DNA of 60,315 bases, from NCBI RefSeq assembly GCF_001486585.1, contig NZ_LN909044.1, positions 379,002-439,316 on the forward strand. Reading direction: 5' to 3'. Every line of letters starts with the position of its first letter. Within the stretch, counting starts at the first letter, position 1. The notes below the pieces were generated by a model. It searched no databases, was not told the DNA's origin, and was given only the letters and a program-made list of their open reading frames with translations. Shown in pieces: positions 35,001 through 47,420 of the stretch. A program made the position numbers and the translations under genes. Source of the DNA: Paenibacillus senegalimassiliensis. Its GTDB lineage: Bacteria; Bacillota; Bacilli; Paenibacillales; Paenibacillaceae.

Positions 35001-35744
35001 TCAGTTCTTCGGAAGCACCGTTTCCGGATTGACCAATTGGTCGTTTTCGTAAATGGCGAAGTGCAAATGGTTATCGAGATCCTTCTCGATTTCATTGCGC
35101 CCGCTACTTCCGATGACATCACCTTGCTTGACTTCAATATCCTGCTTCACCGTGACTTCCGACAGGCTTTCATACAAAGTCTTTAGATTGCTGGCATGTG
35201 TAATTTCCACCACATACCCCAGCAGCGGTACTTCTTCCACGCGAGTTACCTTACCGCTCATCGCGGCGGTCACTTCAAATGGCTTGCGATCTTCACGCGC
35301 CAGGTCAATCCCTGTATTCGGCGTAAACGTATCATTGTACTGAACCAAAGCGGCTTGATGCTGTTCTGCCGTACCTTCTTTCTCATAGAAAGGCTTGACG
35401 ACAGATACTTCAGCACTGTTAGCTACCGGCCAGGCCAGGTCTTCGGCAGACGCAATCACTTCCGTCGCTTCTTCCCCGTTCATCCCTTGTTGTGTCCCAG
35501 CTTCCTCGCCGGACAGGTCGACGGCATCGGTCACGCTGGCGGGGGTCGAATCCATCGGCTTGTTGCTCGCATCCTGGTAGACCCACACTAAGGTTAGTAT
35601 AATTGCCGCTGCCGCCACATATGCTGCCGGGTAAACCCATCTCTTGGACAATAGTCTCTTCCACGCGGATACCGGGGCTACCGGCTCTCCCAATCCATTT
35701 TTAGAAGATTCCTCGTGGGGTTGTTTGTTCTGATTTTCATTCAT
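35001..35744 (-). CDS. spoIIQ: Forespore engulfment protein SpoIIQ (degenerate LytM domain)
   Basis: 247 residues: cytosolic N-terminus, one membrane span (about 36-56), acidic linker, and an M23/LytM domain (about 115-245). SpoIIQ is made in the forespore and binds mother-cell SpoIIIAH to form a channel across the two membranes. The first metal motif of active LytM enzymes, H-x-x-x-D, here reads NTGID (N143, D147), so one zinc ligand is replaced; the last motif HLHF is intact. B. subtilis SpoIIQ is also a catalytically dead member. A perfect sigma-F promoter precedes the gene, which follows spoIID as expected. Confidence 0.9.
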   Translation of the reverse strand: MNENQNKQPHEESSKNGLGEPVAPVSAWKRLLSKRWVYPAAYVAAAAIILTLVWVYQDASNKPMDSTPASVTDAVDLSGEEAGTQQGMNGEEATEVIASAEDLAWPVANSAEVSVVKPFYEKEGTAEQHQAALVQYNDTFTPNTGIDLAREDRKPFEVTAAMSGKVTRVEEVPLLGYVVEITHASNLKTLYESLSEVTVKQDIEVKQGDVIGSSGRNEIEKDLDNHLHFAIYENDQLVNPETVLPKN

Positions 35745-35764
35745 TTGTTCATCACCTCAGTAAC

Positions 35765-35793
35765 CAGTGTTACCGGGGTCAACTCTTTTATAC
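35765..35793 (-). promoter_or_regulatory. Sigma-F promoter of spoIIQ
   Basis: On the minus strand GTATA (35793-35789), 14-nt spacer, GGTAACACTG (35774-35765). Both boxes match GYATA and GGNNANAHTR completely. The same geometry is found before spoIIR. Confidence 0.75.
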
Positions 35794-35803
35794 TTCGTTT
35801 ATA

Positions 35804-37105
35804 TTAAATTTTTTTCAAAAAGGAAGAGGCCTGCTCAAAATCGATCCCTGTATAGTAGTGTTTGAGAATCTGTGTGGTCGTGAATCCCTGCTTCGCCATA
35901 CCGTTGGCGCCCCACTGGCTCATCCCGACGCCATGCCCGTATCCATAGGTTGTAATCTTTACCTTGTCACCACTGAGAGCCAAGGTGAACTGGCTGGATC
36001 GAAGCTCCAGCTTCTCTCGTAATTCTCGTCCACTATAGGTCTTCTCTCCGATGCGGATTTCTTTCACTCTTCTGCCAGTCGTCCAGGAAAGTATTTGAAA
36101 GAGTTTATCGACCTTCAGCTTCATTTCCTTCTTGCCCTCTTCCTGAGCAAAAACAGCAATGGCCGACTGAACCGTCTTGGGAACGGGCTGACCCAGTTTG
36201 CGGTAAAGCTGCGTAAGTGGCAACTCTATTGTCTCCTTGCTTTCCGGGTGAATCTGAGCATCCCATGGACTAGCGACGCTACGTAAATAGGGTACCTTCA
36301 GCGACCAATATTCCTCTGAATTTTCGGTATACCCTCCACTGGATGAGAAGAAGACCGCCGTAATAGGTTGCCCGCGAAACGTCATCACAATCCCCTCGGT
36401 CTGACGTACCGCTTCCTGCAGCTTGGCAAGCTGAGCCGCCTTGCCTTGCTCCGGCCAGGCCAACAGAACCGCGCGGGATAAATACGCCTGGTGGGCCGTC
36501 GTATCATTGACGTCGGCAGCCCGCCCGGCCATATCCCCCGTCTCGTCCCTAGCCAGGCGCCGGACGATATAGGTACGCGCGGCAATGGCCTGCGCCTTCA
36601 GGGCCGCAAGTTCAAAGTCTGCCGGCATCTCCGCGGCGAGCACGCCAGTGACGTATTGTTCGAGCGGCACGGTCTCGATCTTGCCGGTGCGTGTAAGATG
36701 GACGCGCACCGGCACCCCCTCCGCCAGCTCCGCACCCGCAGGGGGCGCTGGCGGAGCAGCGGGCAGCCCAGGCCGAACAGCTCGGCCTGGACCCTCCCGT
36801 GCCGCCCCCACCATGGGCCCTCCTCTTAGCTGAGGGCCCGTTAATGCTTGGCCAGGCTGCCCCATCCCTACAACCGGGCCGTTCTTAGCATCGGCCACGG
36901 CCACGAGTCCTCGCCCTACAGGCTTCTTCGTTTCCCTTCCAATCCCGGTACCCTCCGGCGCTTGCGCGCTGTGTCTTACTTGCTCCTTCTTGGCCTCCTG
37001 TTCACTACCTGCTGATTGTGCCACTCTAGGCATTACATTTATTTTCAAAGAATCTGTCGTTCCTTTCCTCTTCTGCTCATCGGTCAGTCTATGCTGCTGC
37101 ATCAT
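35804..37105 (-). CDS. spoIID: Stage II sporulation protein D (SpoIID), without a visible membrane anchor
   Basis: About 433 residues. The C-terminal ~300 residues are a clear SpoIID domain: LEQYVTGVLAAEMPADFELA with the catalytic Glu (E161 counted from the GTG at 37111), ALKAQAIAARTYIV, FFSSSGGYTENSEEYW and GYGHGVGMSQWGANGMA. SpoIID cuts glycan strands in the septum with SpoIIP and SpoIIM during engulfment. Unusually, the first ~130 residues are hydrophilic, then Gly/Pro/Ala-rich and very GC-rich; no signal peptide or membrane span is present, although family members are usually anchored. The start is uncertain (GTG 37111, ATG 37105 or 37102). Confidence 0.9.
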   Translation of the reverse strand: MMQQHRLTDEQKRKGTTDSLKINVMPRVAQSAGSEQEAKKEQVRHSAQAPEGTGIGRETKKPVGRGLVAVADAKNGPVVGMGQPGQALTGPQLRGGPMVGAAREGPGRAVRPGLPAAPPAPPAGAELAEGVPVRVHLTRTGKIETVPLEQYVTGVLAAEMPADFELAALKAQAIAARTYIVRRLARDETGDMAGRAADVNDTTAHQAYLSRAVLLAWPEQGKAAQLAKLQEAVRQTEGIVMTFRGQPITAVFFSSSGGYTENSEEYWSLKVPYLRSVASPWDAQIHPESKETIELPLTQLYRKLGQPVPKTVQSAIAVFAQEEGKKEMKLKVDKLFQILSWTTGRRVKEIRIGEKTYSGRELREKLELRSSQFTLALSGDKVKITTYGYGHGVGMSQWGANGMAKQGFTTTQILKHYYTGIDFEQASSFLKKI

Positions 37106-37265
37106 TCCCACTGCACTCCCCTGCGTCTTCTCTCTTATACCTTTTCCCCGCTATACTTATAGATATGAGTTTGTCGCAGATGCTAGAACCCGACTTCATC
37201 CCAGTCTCTCAATAAATGCGCCCTCTCAAACACAGGCTTCCCAGGATCAGTTCATTTTTGCGCAC

Positions 37266-37296
37266 AAAAAAAACGACCCGGAAATACCGAATCGTT
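37266..37296 (-). terminator. Rho-independent terminator of the HxlR-type gene
   Basis: AACGA/TCGTT outer stem (37272-37276 with 37292-37296) with an inner CGG/CCG pairing, followed on the minus strand by a run of T; 14 nt after the stop. Confidence 0.75.
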
Positions 37297-37309
37297 CGCT
37301 CCAAGCCAA

Positions 37310-37684
37310 TTATACTTCTACTTGATCTTTGTTTCGATGTGGAGCCTCTTTCTTGTACAGCTCTCCCCATTCCTTCATTCTTTCAATGATCGGTACTAGC
37401 GTAGTACCAAATTCAGTTAATGAGTATTCTACCTTGGGCGGTACCTGACGGTACACCTCACGATGCACAATACCATCCTGCTCCAATTCACGAAGCTGCA
37501 AGGTCAGCATCCGCTGGGTAATGGTTGGACAAATCCTCCGAAATTCGTTGAATCGAACCGGCCCGTCCATCAAATGATAGAGCAATAACCCCTTCCACTT
37601 GCCACCAATAATATGCAGTGTAAATTCTACAGGACAGCCATCCCCTCTGAAATGGGTCTCATCTCCGTTGACACGACTCGCCAT
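37310..37684 (-). CDS. HxlR/YodB-family transcriptional regulator
   Basis: 124 residues. Winged-helix regulator of the HxlR family: [36 protein letters not shown] (recognition helix region) and [20 protein letters not shown] single N-terminal cysteine (C17 in DGCPVEF) sits where YodB, CatR and HypR carry their redox- or electrophile-sensing Cys, so thiol-stress sensing is plausible. It stands alone between murAA and spoIID, with its own terminator, in an otherwise wall and sporulation gene order; its targets cannot be seen from the window. Confidence 0.9.
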   Translation of the reverse strand: MASRVNGDETHFRGDGCPVEFTLHIIGGKWKGLLLYHLMDGPVRFNEFRRICPTITQRMLTLQLRELEQDGIVHREVYRQVPPKVEYSLTEFGTTLVPIIERMKEWGELYKKEAPHRNKDQVEV

Positions 37685-37791
37685 GTCACTCTCCCCTTCT
37701 AATAGTATATAAATGCAATCTACATGCTTTTAAGTTCGTACTCTTCATTTTAGGAGATATCCTTGAGATACACAACCTTCTCCATTTATGT

Positions 37792-37834
37792 AAAAAAAGA
37801 AGCTCCCACACATACACCGTGAAGGAACTTCTTC
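37792..37834 (-). terminator. Rho-independent terminator of murAA
   Basis: Imperfect stem of about 13 bp (AAGAAG...CTTCTT outside, CAC/GTG inside) followed on the minus strand by T7; about 30 nt after the murAA stop. Confidence 0.8.
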
Positions 37835-37863
37835 TCCCGAATATAGACAAACGTATAAGTAAT

Positions 37864-39207
37864 TTAAGCCCAAGACGGCTGAATTTTCAATATTGGAGTT
37901 TCTTCCTTGACGTTAGCCGTTACCTTATCGGCCTCCACCACAGCTTCCTCTGCTGAAATACGCCATATGTCCGCACCCAGACCCGTCAGTTTCTCCGCCA
38001 GGTCCACATAGCCACGATCAATATGATGTGTGCCACTTACTTCTGTCGTTCCGTCAGCCACAAGACCAGCAATAATGAGGGCTGCTCCCGCACGCAAATC
38101 CGTCGCGCAGACCTTAGCCCCACTCAGCTTGGCTTTACCGCCCAGAATCGAACTGCGTCCTTCTACCTTAATATCAGCGTTCATTAACCGGAATTGATCC
38201 ACATGCATGAAGCGGTTCTCAAATACGGTCTCGGTGATGATACTGCTGCCCTCTGATACTAATAGCAAAGCCATCATCTGCGATTGCATGTCGGTTGGGA
38301 ACCCAGGATAAGGCAAAGTCTTCACATCCACTGACTTTAGTGGCTTATCTGCGATGACGCGGACGCCATTTTCCTTGGCTTCCACTTTAACGCCCATTTC
38401 CTCCAGCTTGGCAATCACTGGACCCAAATGGTCGGCAATAGCCCCTTCCACAAACACATTTCCGCCTGTGATTGCAGCGGCAACCATAAATGTCCCCGCT
38501 TCAATTCGGTCAGGAATAACGGTGTGCTCGCAACCACGCAGCTTCTCCACACCTTCGATGCGAATCATTCCCGTACCGGCACCACGCACAACGGCTCCCA
38601 TGCTGTTCAAATAATTGGCCAGGTCCACAATTTCCGGCTCCTTAGCCGCATTCTCAATCAATGTGGTTCCTTCAGCAAGCGTCGCTGCCATCATGATATT
38701 TTCCGTAGCACCTACACTGGCAACGTCCAAATATATTTTTGCGCCGCGGAGGCGGCCATTTGATTTCGCTTCTATAAACCCGTGACCGAGGTTAATTTCG
38801 GCGCCCATCGCCTCAAAGCCCTTGAGATGCTGGTCAATCGGTCTTGTACCGATCGCGCATCCTCCCGGTAAGGAGATACGAGTAAATCCCGTCCGTGTCA
38901 ATAGCGGGCCCATGACAAGAAAAGATGCCCGCATTTTTCGCACCCACTCATAAGGCGCTTCACATGAAGCGATTTTGCGTGCATCAACCGTTATCACTTC
39001 ACGGTCATATGTAACACTCGCCCCAAGTGATTCCAACACTTTATTAATGGTCATCACATCGTCTAATGGAGGGGCATCGCGAATGATGCTAACCCCTTCT
39101 TCACCCAATAAAGACGCTGCAATAATCGGCAGCACTGAATTTTTAGCTCCGCTGACTTTCACGTTCCCGGCCAAAACATTGCCACCGCGGACGATAAATT
39201 TGCTCAT
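37864..39207 (-). CDS. murAA: UDP-N-acetylglucosamine 1-carboxyvinyltransferase MurA
   Basis: 447 residues. It performs the first committed step of peptidoglycan synthesis, transferring enolpyruvate from PEP to UDP-GlcNAc, and is the target of fosfomycin. The active cysteine is C117 in [14 protein letters not shown], so the fosfomycin-binding Cys is retained; the conserved [12 protein letters not shown] and [14 protein letters not shown] motifs are present. The second of two adjacent ATG codons fits the GGAGG spacing best. Position between ywzB and spoIID matches murAA of B. subtilis. The C-terminus extends about 15 residues beyond the core. Confidence 0.95.
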   Translation of the reverse strand: MSKFIVRGGNVLAGNVKVSGAKNSVLPIIAASLLGEEGVSIIRDAPPLDDVMTINKVLESLGASVTYDREVITVDARKIASCEAPYEWVRKMRASFLVMGPLLTRTGFTRISLPGGCAIGTRPIDQHLKGFEAMGAEINLGHGFIEAKSNGRLRGAKIYLDVASVGATENIMMAATLAEGTTLIENAAKEPEIVDLANYLNSMGAVVRGAGTGMIRIEGVEKLRGCEHTVIPDRIEAGTFMVAAAITGGNVFVEGAIADHLGPVIAKLEEMGVKVEAKENGVRVIADKPLKSVDVKTLPYPGFPTDMQSQMMALLLVSEGSSIITETVFENRFMHVDQFRLMNADIKVEGRSSILGGKAKLSGAKVCATDLRAGAALIIAGLVADGTTEVSGTHHIDRGYVDLAEKLTGLGADIWRISAEEAVVEADKVTANVKEETPILKIQPSWA

Positions 39208-39460
39208 CATGTTTCCCTCCGCGCGTTCATTTTCACTTTTTTCCCGATATGGAAAAAGATTAACCCGTTCATTCCCTAAATTTCATCATATCACCGGTCA
39301 TTTAAGGCACACAAGGCTCTAATCCTGTCGAAAAAGCGTGTTTTGGCTCAGAATCCGCCGTCAGTCCCGTAAATGGACCTGCTTTCGAGTTGTAGTTCCT
39401 ATTCACCATTGTTGACACAATGAATCGATGTTATTCGACATTTTCTCTGCTAAGCTTCAT

Positions 39461-39712
39461 TCAGAACATATATCTCAGCATCTGGGTGTACCCCCAATAA
39501 TCCAATACAAATAAAGCGACATAGCGCCCTAGCACGACGGCCAGCAGAAGCTGCAGCAACTTTCCCTGCGGCCCCTTGGGATTTCGAATAAATAAATCCA
39601 GCTTTAAGTTTTGCAGCGCCCACCATGAAGCGGCGACACAGGCCAGTGATACCAGGATAGCCGTCAGGCCACCCGCGCCGACCGAAGCAGATGCCAGGTC
39701 GATCGGATTCAT
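39461..39712 (-). CDS. ywzB: DUF1146-family small membrane protein (YwzB-like)
   Basis: 83 residues with two membrane segments (about 15-33 and 53-72) joined by a basic loop (LDLFIRNPKGPQ). The size, the loop and the ending LFVLDYWGYTQMLRYMF fit DUF1146 proteins, which lie between atpC and murAA in Bacillales. Function unknown; location suggests an inner-membrane accessory protein. The ywmB gene often found beside it is absent. Confidence 0.8.
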   Translation of the reverse strand: MNPIDLASASVGAGGLTAILVSLACVAASWWALQNLKLDLFIRNPKGPQGKLLQLLLAVVLGRYVALFVLDYWGYTQMLRYMF

Positions 39713-39954
39713 AATCTAATCCCCCATCACGTTCTATATTTATGCTGCAAGCCTCTAATCGGTTAATCCGCCAATTATAACCTTTTGAGTTAAATTTCAC
39801 AATCTGTTAATATATATCGGTCACAAACATGTAAAAATATAGACCCTTTATATCATACTTGCCACCACGCAAATAATCCAGCTTTTCTTTCCTGTGCAAG
39901 GGTTTTCATTTTGCTCTAGCCTATAAAAATCAGACTAACGAACTATTCCTGGGA

Positions 39955-39986
39955 TAAAAAAACGGGCACCCCATGAGGTACCCGTT
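39955..39986 (-). terminator. Rho-independent terminator of the atp operon
   Basis: Ten-bp stem with one mismatch (39961-39970 with 39977-39986), followed on the minus strand by T7; 24 nt after the atpC stop. Confidence 0.92.
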
Positions 39987-40009
39987 AAGAAAGCCGGATT
40001 CCTGCAGCC

Positions 40010-40423
40010 TTACGGTTTATCGTGGCTGGATACGGTGATCCGGGTAACTGCTCTTTGCAACGCTAATTCAGCCCGACGATGATCAATTCGGTCCTGGTTG
40101 CTGCGCGCTGCCAGACGACGTTCGGCACGTTCGCGCGCTGCAATAGCCCGCTCAATGTCGATCTCTTCTGGAAGCTCGGCACTTTCGGCCAATACAATGA
40201 CCTTATCGCCCTGTATTTCAACGAAGCCACCATGCACCGCAATCGTCGTTGTTTCATTCCCCTTCTTGGCTACCACTGGGGCAACCTGAAGCGGTGTTAC
40301 CAATGGGATATGCCCTGGCAGAACACCGAGTTCCCCTTCAATACCGCGGACAGTCAGACTGTCCACCTCTTTAGAGAACACCACATGCTCCGGCGTAACA
40401 ATTTCCAATAATAAGGTGCTCAA
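40010..40423 (-). CDS. atpC: ATP synthase epsilon subunit
   Basis: 137 residues from a TTG start after GGAGGG. An N-terminal beta-sandwich (LEIVTPEHVVFSKEVDSLTV, GELGVLPGHIPLVTPLQVAP) and a C-terminal helical pair (IDIERAIAARERAERRLAAR) are typical. The subunit couples the c-ring to the catalytic head and regulates ATP hydrolysis. Last gene of the operon. Confidence 0.96.
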   Translation of the reverse strand: MSTLLLEIVTPEHVVFSKEVDSLTVRGIEGELGVLPGHIPLVTPLQVAPVVAKKGNETTTIAVHGGFVEIQGDKVIVLAESAELPEEIDIERAIAARERAERRLAARSNQDRIDHRRAELALQRAVTRITVSSHDKP

Positions 40424-40484
40424 GTTTATCCCTCCTGTTCGCGGGACCGTTCATTTCTGAAACATCCGCATTCACGGCGCGGTA

Positions 40485-42772
<2,288 letters not shown>

Positions 42773-42884
42773 GATTTCACCACCTCAGAACTTTGGCAAA
42801 ACATCATTGTGCCAAAGCTATCTTTTTATACAACTGCAGACCGGCATTTTGCTCTATGGCCAAAGCCGGTTTATGCAGCTCATA

Positions 42885-44414
<1,530 letters not shown>

Positions 44415-44963
44415 CTACAGTGCTTGTCTTCGAAAAGACTTTTCGAGCCGTTCCAACTTGCCTGCAAGACTTCCGTCATAGACCGTATCGCCGATACGAA
44501 TTTTGATGCCGCCGAGCAGGCTCTTATCAAGCTGTACCTGAACACGCAATTTCTTCTTCAGCAGTTCACCGAACTCCTTGGCAATCGCCTGCTGTTCTTC
44601 CTCACCAAGCGGAAATGCGGTATACACGGTAGCGTTGGCCAATCCGAGCGCATCACTCGCAACCTTCACGTAGCTATCCAGAAGGTCGGGCAAAATATCG
44701 AGTCTGCCGCGCTCCACCAGCAATTTAGCTAGAGAAGCAACGGACTCTGATAATTTCCCTTCCAATGCACCTTGAAGGGCATTCCATTTATCTACTTCCG
44801 AGAACTTCGGACTCAGCAGAAATTTCCGCACATCAGAATCGTCATGGAGCGCAGCTACTAGAGCACCAAGCTCTTGTTCCACTTCCAAAGTACGTTCCTC
44901 TTTAGCGGCAATTTCATACAGTGCCTTAGCATATCGGCCAGCTACAACCGTATTGCGGCTCAT
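44415..44963 (-). CDS. atpH: ATP synthase delta subunit
   Basis: 182 residues. Peripheral stalk protein joining F1 to the b subunits. Typical features are VAGRYAKALYEIA at the N-terminus and VQLDKSLLGGIKIRIGDTVYDGSL at the C-terminus. Its ATG overlaps the atpF stop (ATGA), showing translational coupling. Confidence 0.95.
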   Translation of the reverse strand: MSRNTVVAGRYAKALYEIAAKEERTLEVEQELGALVAALHDDSDVRKFLLSPKFSEVDKWNALQGALEGKLSESVASLAKLLVERGRLDILPDLLDSYVKVASDALGLANATVYTAFPLGEEEQQAIAKEFGELLKKKLRVQVQLDKSLLGGIKIRIGDTVYDGSLAGKLERLEKSFRRQAL

Positions 44964-45451
44964 GATTTAGTACCCACTTCGCTCAAATACTGATTGACGA
45001 GCTTCTCTTGCTCGGCCGGATTACTCTCTACCTCACGCCCAATCAGCTTGGAAGCGATATTTACGGAATAAGAGCCAATCTCGCCGCGCAGGGCATCCAA
45101 TGTTTTCTTTCTTTCGCTTTCGATATCGCGAATGGCTTCTTCTTTCAGGCGCGTTGCATCATGCTTGGCTTGCTCCAGCAATTCATGCGCTTGCTTGCTG
45201 CTGCTTTGCTTGGACTGCTCGATAATGCCATAAGCCTCCTGGCGAGCTTGTTGAAGTGCTGCTTTCTGCTCTTCCACAAAGACCGTAGCCTGCTCCCGGG
45301 TTTGCTTTGCCTCTTCCAACTGGCCAAGTACCAACTCACGGCGTTTCTCCATTACTGCAAAAAGCTTGCCAAAAGCAAATTTATTCAACAGCCAATAAAG
45401 GATACCGAATGCAAGCATGGTAATCACAATATTTTCCCACAGTACTGTCAA
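44960..45451 (-). CDS. atpF: ATP synthase b subunit
   Basis: 163 residues. One membrane span at the N-terminus (about 5-22) and a long charged helix rich in Gln, Glu and Lys that forms the peripheral stalk. The start is taken as TTG at 45451 because GGAG lies 8 nt before it; a GTG three codons upstream is within the ribosome site. Confidence 0.95.
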   Translation of the reverse strand: MTVLWENIVITMLAFGILYWLLNKFAFGKLFAVMEKRRELVLGQLEEAKQTREQATVFVEEQKAALQQARQEAYGIIEQSKQSSSKQAHELLEQAKHDATRLKEEAIRDIESERKKTLDALRGEIGSYSVNIASKLIGREVESNPAEQEKLVNQYLSEVGTKS

Positions 45452-45562
45452 CGTTGTCACTCCTTTCCGTTAAGCACGACTGGCATTTCGCCCGTCGAAA
45501 ATGTCCTCATAAAGCGAAGGCGCGGATGGCACCGGCCCTCCCCGCCAAACCTGTTACTATTA

Positions 45563-45790
<228 letters not shown>

Positions 45791-45870
45791 CTAGACCTGT
45801 TTGATAGTTTTTTAATCATATAATAGACCTCTGATAGGCTAATCAGCAAAGACTGCCGTCCCAGAGTTTA

Positions 45871-46635
45871 TTAATGCTCTTCCTCGTGAATCGTCGTCTG
45901 CGAGATATACACCATCGTCAGGATGGTAAAGATATATGCCTGCAACGCACCAACGAAGACACTGAAGCCCTGCCAGATTCCCATAAACGGAATTCCGTAA
46001 TATCCCATCTTCAGTATGACCGTAATCAATACCTCACCCGCAAAGATATTGGCGAACAACCGGATCGCCAGCGCGATCGGCTTGGCCAAATTCTCAATAA
46101 TATTAAGTGGAAGAAAGATCGGGAACGGTTCAATGTAATGCTTGAGATAATGTTTACGGTTGTTACGCAGTCCAAGATAGTTCATCAGAATGAAGACGAC
46201 GAGGGCAAGTCCTGCTGTAACCGAGATATCAGCCGTCGGTGATTTCCACCATAGAATTTCAGCATGTGCTCCATTCGACAATGTTCTTGTCGCTTCAATC
46301 ACATGACCAAAAATCATTTCCGGCTTATGCGCTTCGGTAATGAAGCCCATTGGCAATCCAAGCAAGTTAGAAACGAAAATAAAAAGAATCAGTGTGAGTC
46401 CCAAGGAAACGTAAGGTTTACCCTTCTTCAAATCCATGGTGCCCCCGATAATGCCCTGAACGAATTCGACAACCCATTCCATAAAGTTTTGCATTTTCGT
46501 CGGGTTCTCGACAGAGACATTAGCCACAGCCAATCGGCAGACCAAGAACACGATTCCCATCGTAACCAGGAGCATTAGCACTGCGGATAAATCTAAGTTG
46601 AATCCTCCAAGATTGATTATTGGCGCATCATGCAT
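45871..46635 (-). CDS. atpB: ATP synthase a subunit
   Basis: 254 residues with about five to six membrane segments. The conserved NLAKPIALAIRLFANIFAGE contains the essential Arg facing the c-ring, and the C-terminal LQAYIFTILTMVYI is typical. The ATG at 46635 follows GGGGGGGAG; the longer open frame upstream overlaps atpI and is not supported. Confidence 0.96.
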   Translation of the reverse strand: MHDAPIINLGGFNLDLSAVLMLLVTMGIVFLVCRLAVANVSVENPTKMQNFMEWVVEFVQGIIGGTMDLKKGKPYVSLGLTLILFIFVSNLLGLPMGFITEAHKPEMIFGHVIEATRTLSNGAHAEILWWKSPTADISVTAGLALVVFILMNYLGLRNNRKHYLKHYIEPFPIFLPLNIIENLAKPIALAIRLFANIFAGEVLITVILKMGYYGIPFMGIWQGFSVFVGALQAYIFTILTMVYISQTTIHEEEH

Positions 46636-46669
46636 AGTATGTACTCCCCCCCTTCTGGCGTTAGGCTGT

Positions 46670-47047
46670 TCAAGACTTGTTTCTAAGCCCGACCACAATG
46701 CTGGTCGGAATCGTCAACAATTGCGGAACGAAAAAACCGATAAGCGTGCCTGCCAATGAGACTTGCTCCAGCTTAACCGCAACCATGACAGTCAGCAAAA
46801 CCAAACATATCCTCGTGAGCAACCCGAAACTGAAGCGACTCTTCTCCGTGCTAACTGCTATTTCAGCCAACTGGCGTACCTTGACGGATAGAAACCGCGT
46901 GTACGAAAGTCCGCCTACCAAGCCTAGCAGCAAGCCCGCAAACAGAGGTCTTTGCTCCGGGAGTAATACCCATCCAAGCAGCAAAGCGGATAATAACATT
47001 AGCGTTGTCCGCGTCACCGTGGCCACTATAGAGTTCAAGTCATCCAT
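46670..47047 (-). CDS. atpI: ATP synthase subunit I (AtpI)
   Basis: 125 residues with four membrane segments, the usual fold of AtpI, a protein that assists c-ring assembly. GLLLGLVGGLSYTRFLSVKV is the recognisable middle. The start overlaps the end of atpZ by 8 bp, so the two are coupled. Confidence 0.85.
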   Translation of the reverse strand: MDDLNSIVATVTRTTLMLLSALLLGWVLLPEQRPLFAGLLLGLVGGLSYTRFLSVKVRQLAEIAVSTEKSRFSFGLLTRICLVLLTVMVAVKLEQVSLAGTLIGFFVPQLLTIPTSIVVGLRNKS

Positions 47048-47273
47048 CCTTCTCCCCCACAACTTTATAGATGAGGATAAATAAATTGGCGATACCTAAC
47101 AATAGCCCCGTGATTGTCCCGATTGCAATCCAATACCTAGGACCACCAAGCCATTCCGCCAACCACTTTGAGCCCCAATAGCCGGCAACGATATAAACCG
47201 CAAGCATAACACCTGCGCCTCCAATATAGGCGCTCATAAACCAAGGGTTTACATTGTTATCATTTCTTCTCAT
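47040..47273 (-). CDS. atpZ: AtpZ-like F0F1-ATPase accessory protein
   Basis: 77 residues, two membrane segments (about 13-33 and 48-70) with a GYWGSKWLAEWLG loop, fitting the AtpZ/AtpI-type family (PF09527). In other bacteria AtpZ works with AtpI in c-ring assembly and divalent cation supply. First gene of the atp operon; the ATG lies very close to the promoter, and only CAAAG serves as ribosome site. Confidence 0.85.
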   Translation of the reverse strand: MRRNDNNVNPWFMSAYIGGAGVMLAVYIVAGYWGSKWLAEWLGGPRYWIAIGTITGLLLGIANLFILIYKVVGEKDG

Positions 47274-47290
47274 CTTTGCAATCCCAACTT

Positions 47291-47320
47291 ATTTTACTGA
47301 ATGTGTCGACTTTTTGTCAA
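47291..47320 (-). promoter_or_regulatory. Sigma-A-type promoter of the atp operon
   Basis: TTGACA (47320-47315), 18-nt spacer, TAAAAT (47296-47291). The start point would be only about 10-12 nt before the atpZ ATG, giving an almost leaderless transcript. Confidence 0.65.
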
Positions 47321-47380
47321 CGAAGCAGTAAAGCGAAATAGTGCATCTTCAGGCCCGCAATCTTAAAGAAAGCGCTAAAC

Positions 47381-47399
47381 CATACAGTATAACTGTATG
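47381..47399. repeat. 19-bp palindrome between mnaA and the atp promoter
   Basis: Perfect 8-bp arms (CATACAGT/ACTGTATG) with a 3-nt centre, 22 nt after the mnaA stop and 61 nt upstream of the atp -35 box. No T-run follows on the minus strand. It may be an operator or the base of a weak hairpin. Confidence 0.5.
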
Positions 47400-47420
47400 C
47401 TATCTTGCTTAAAAACACAA

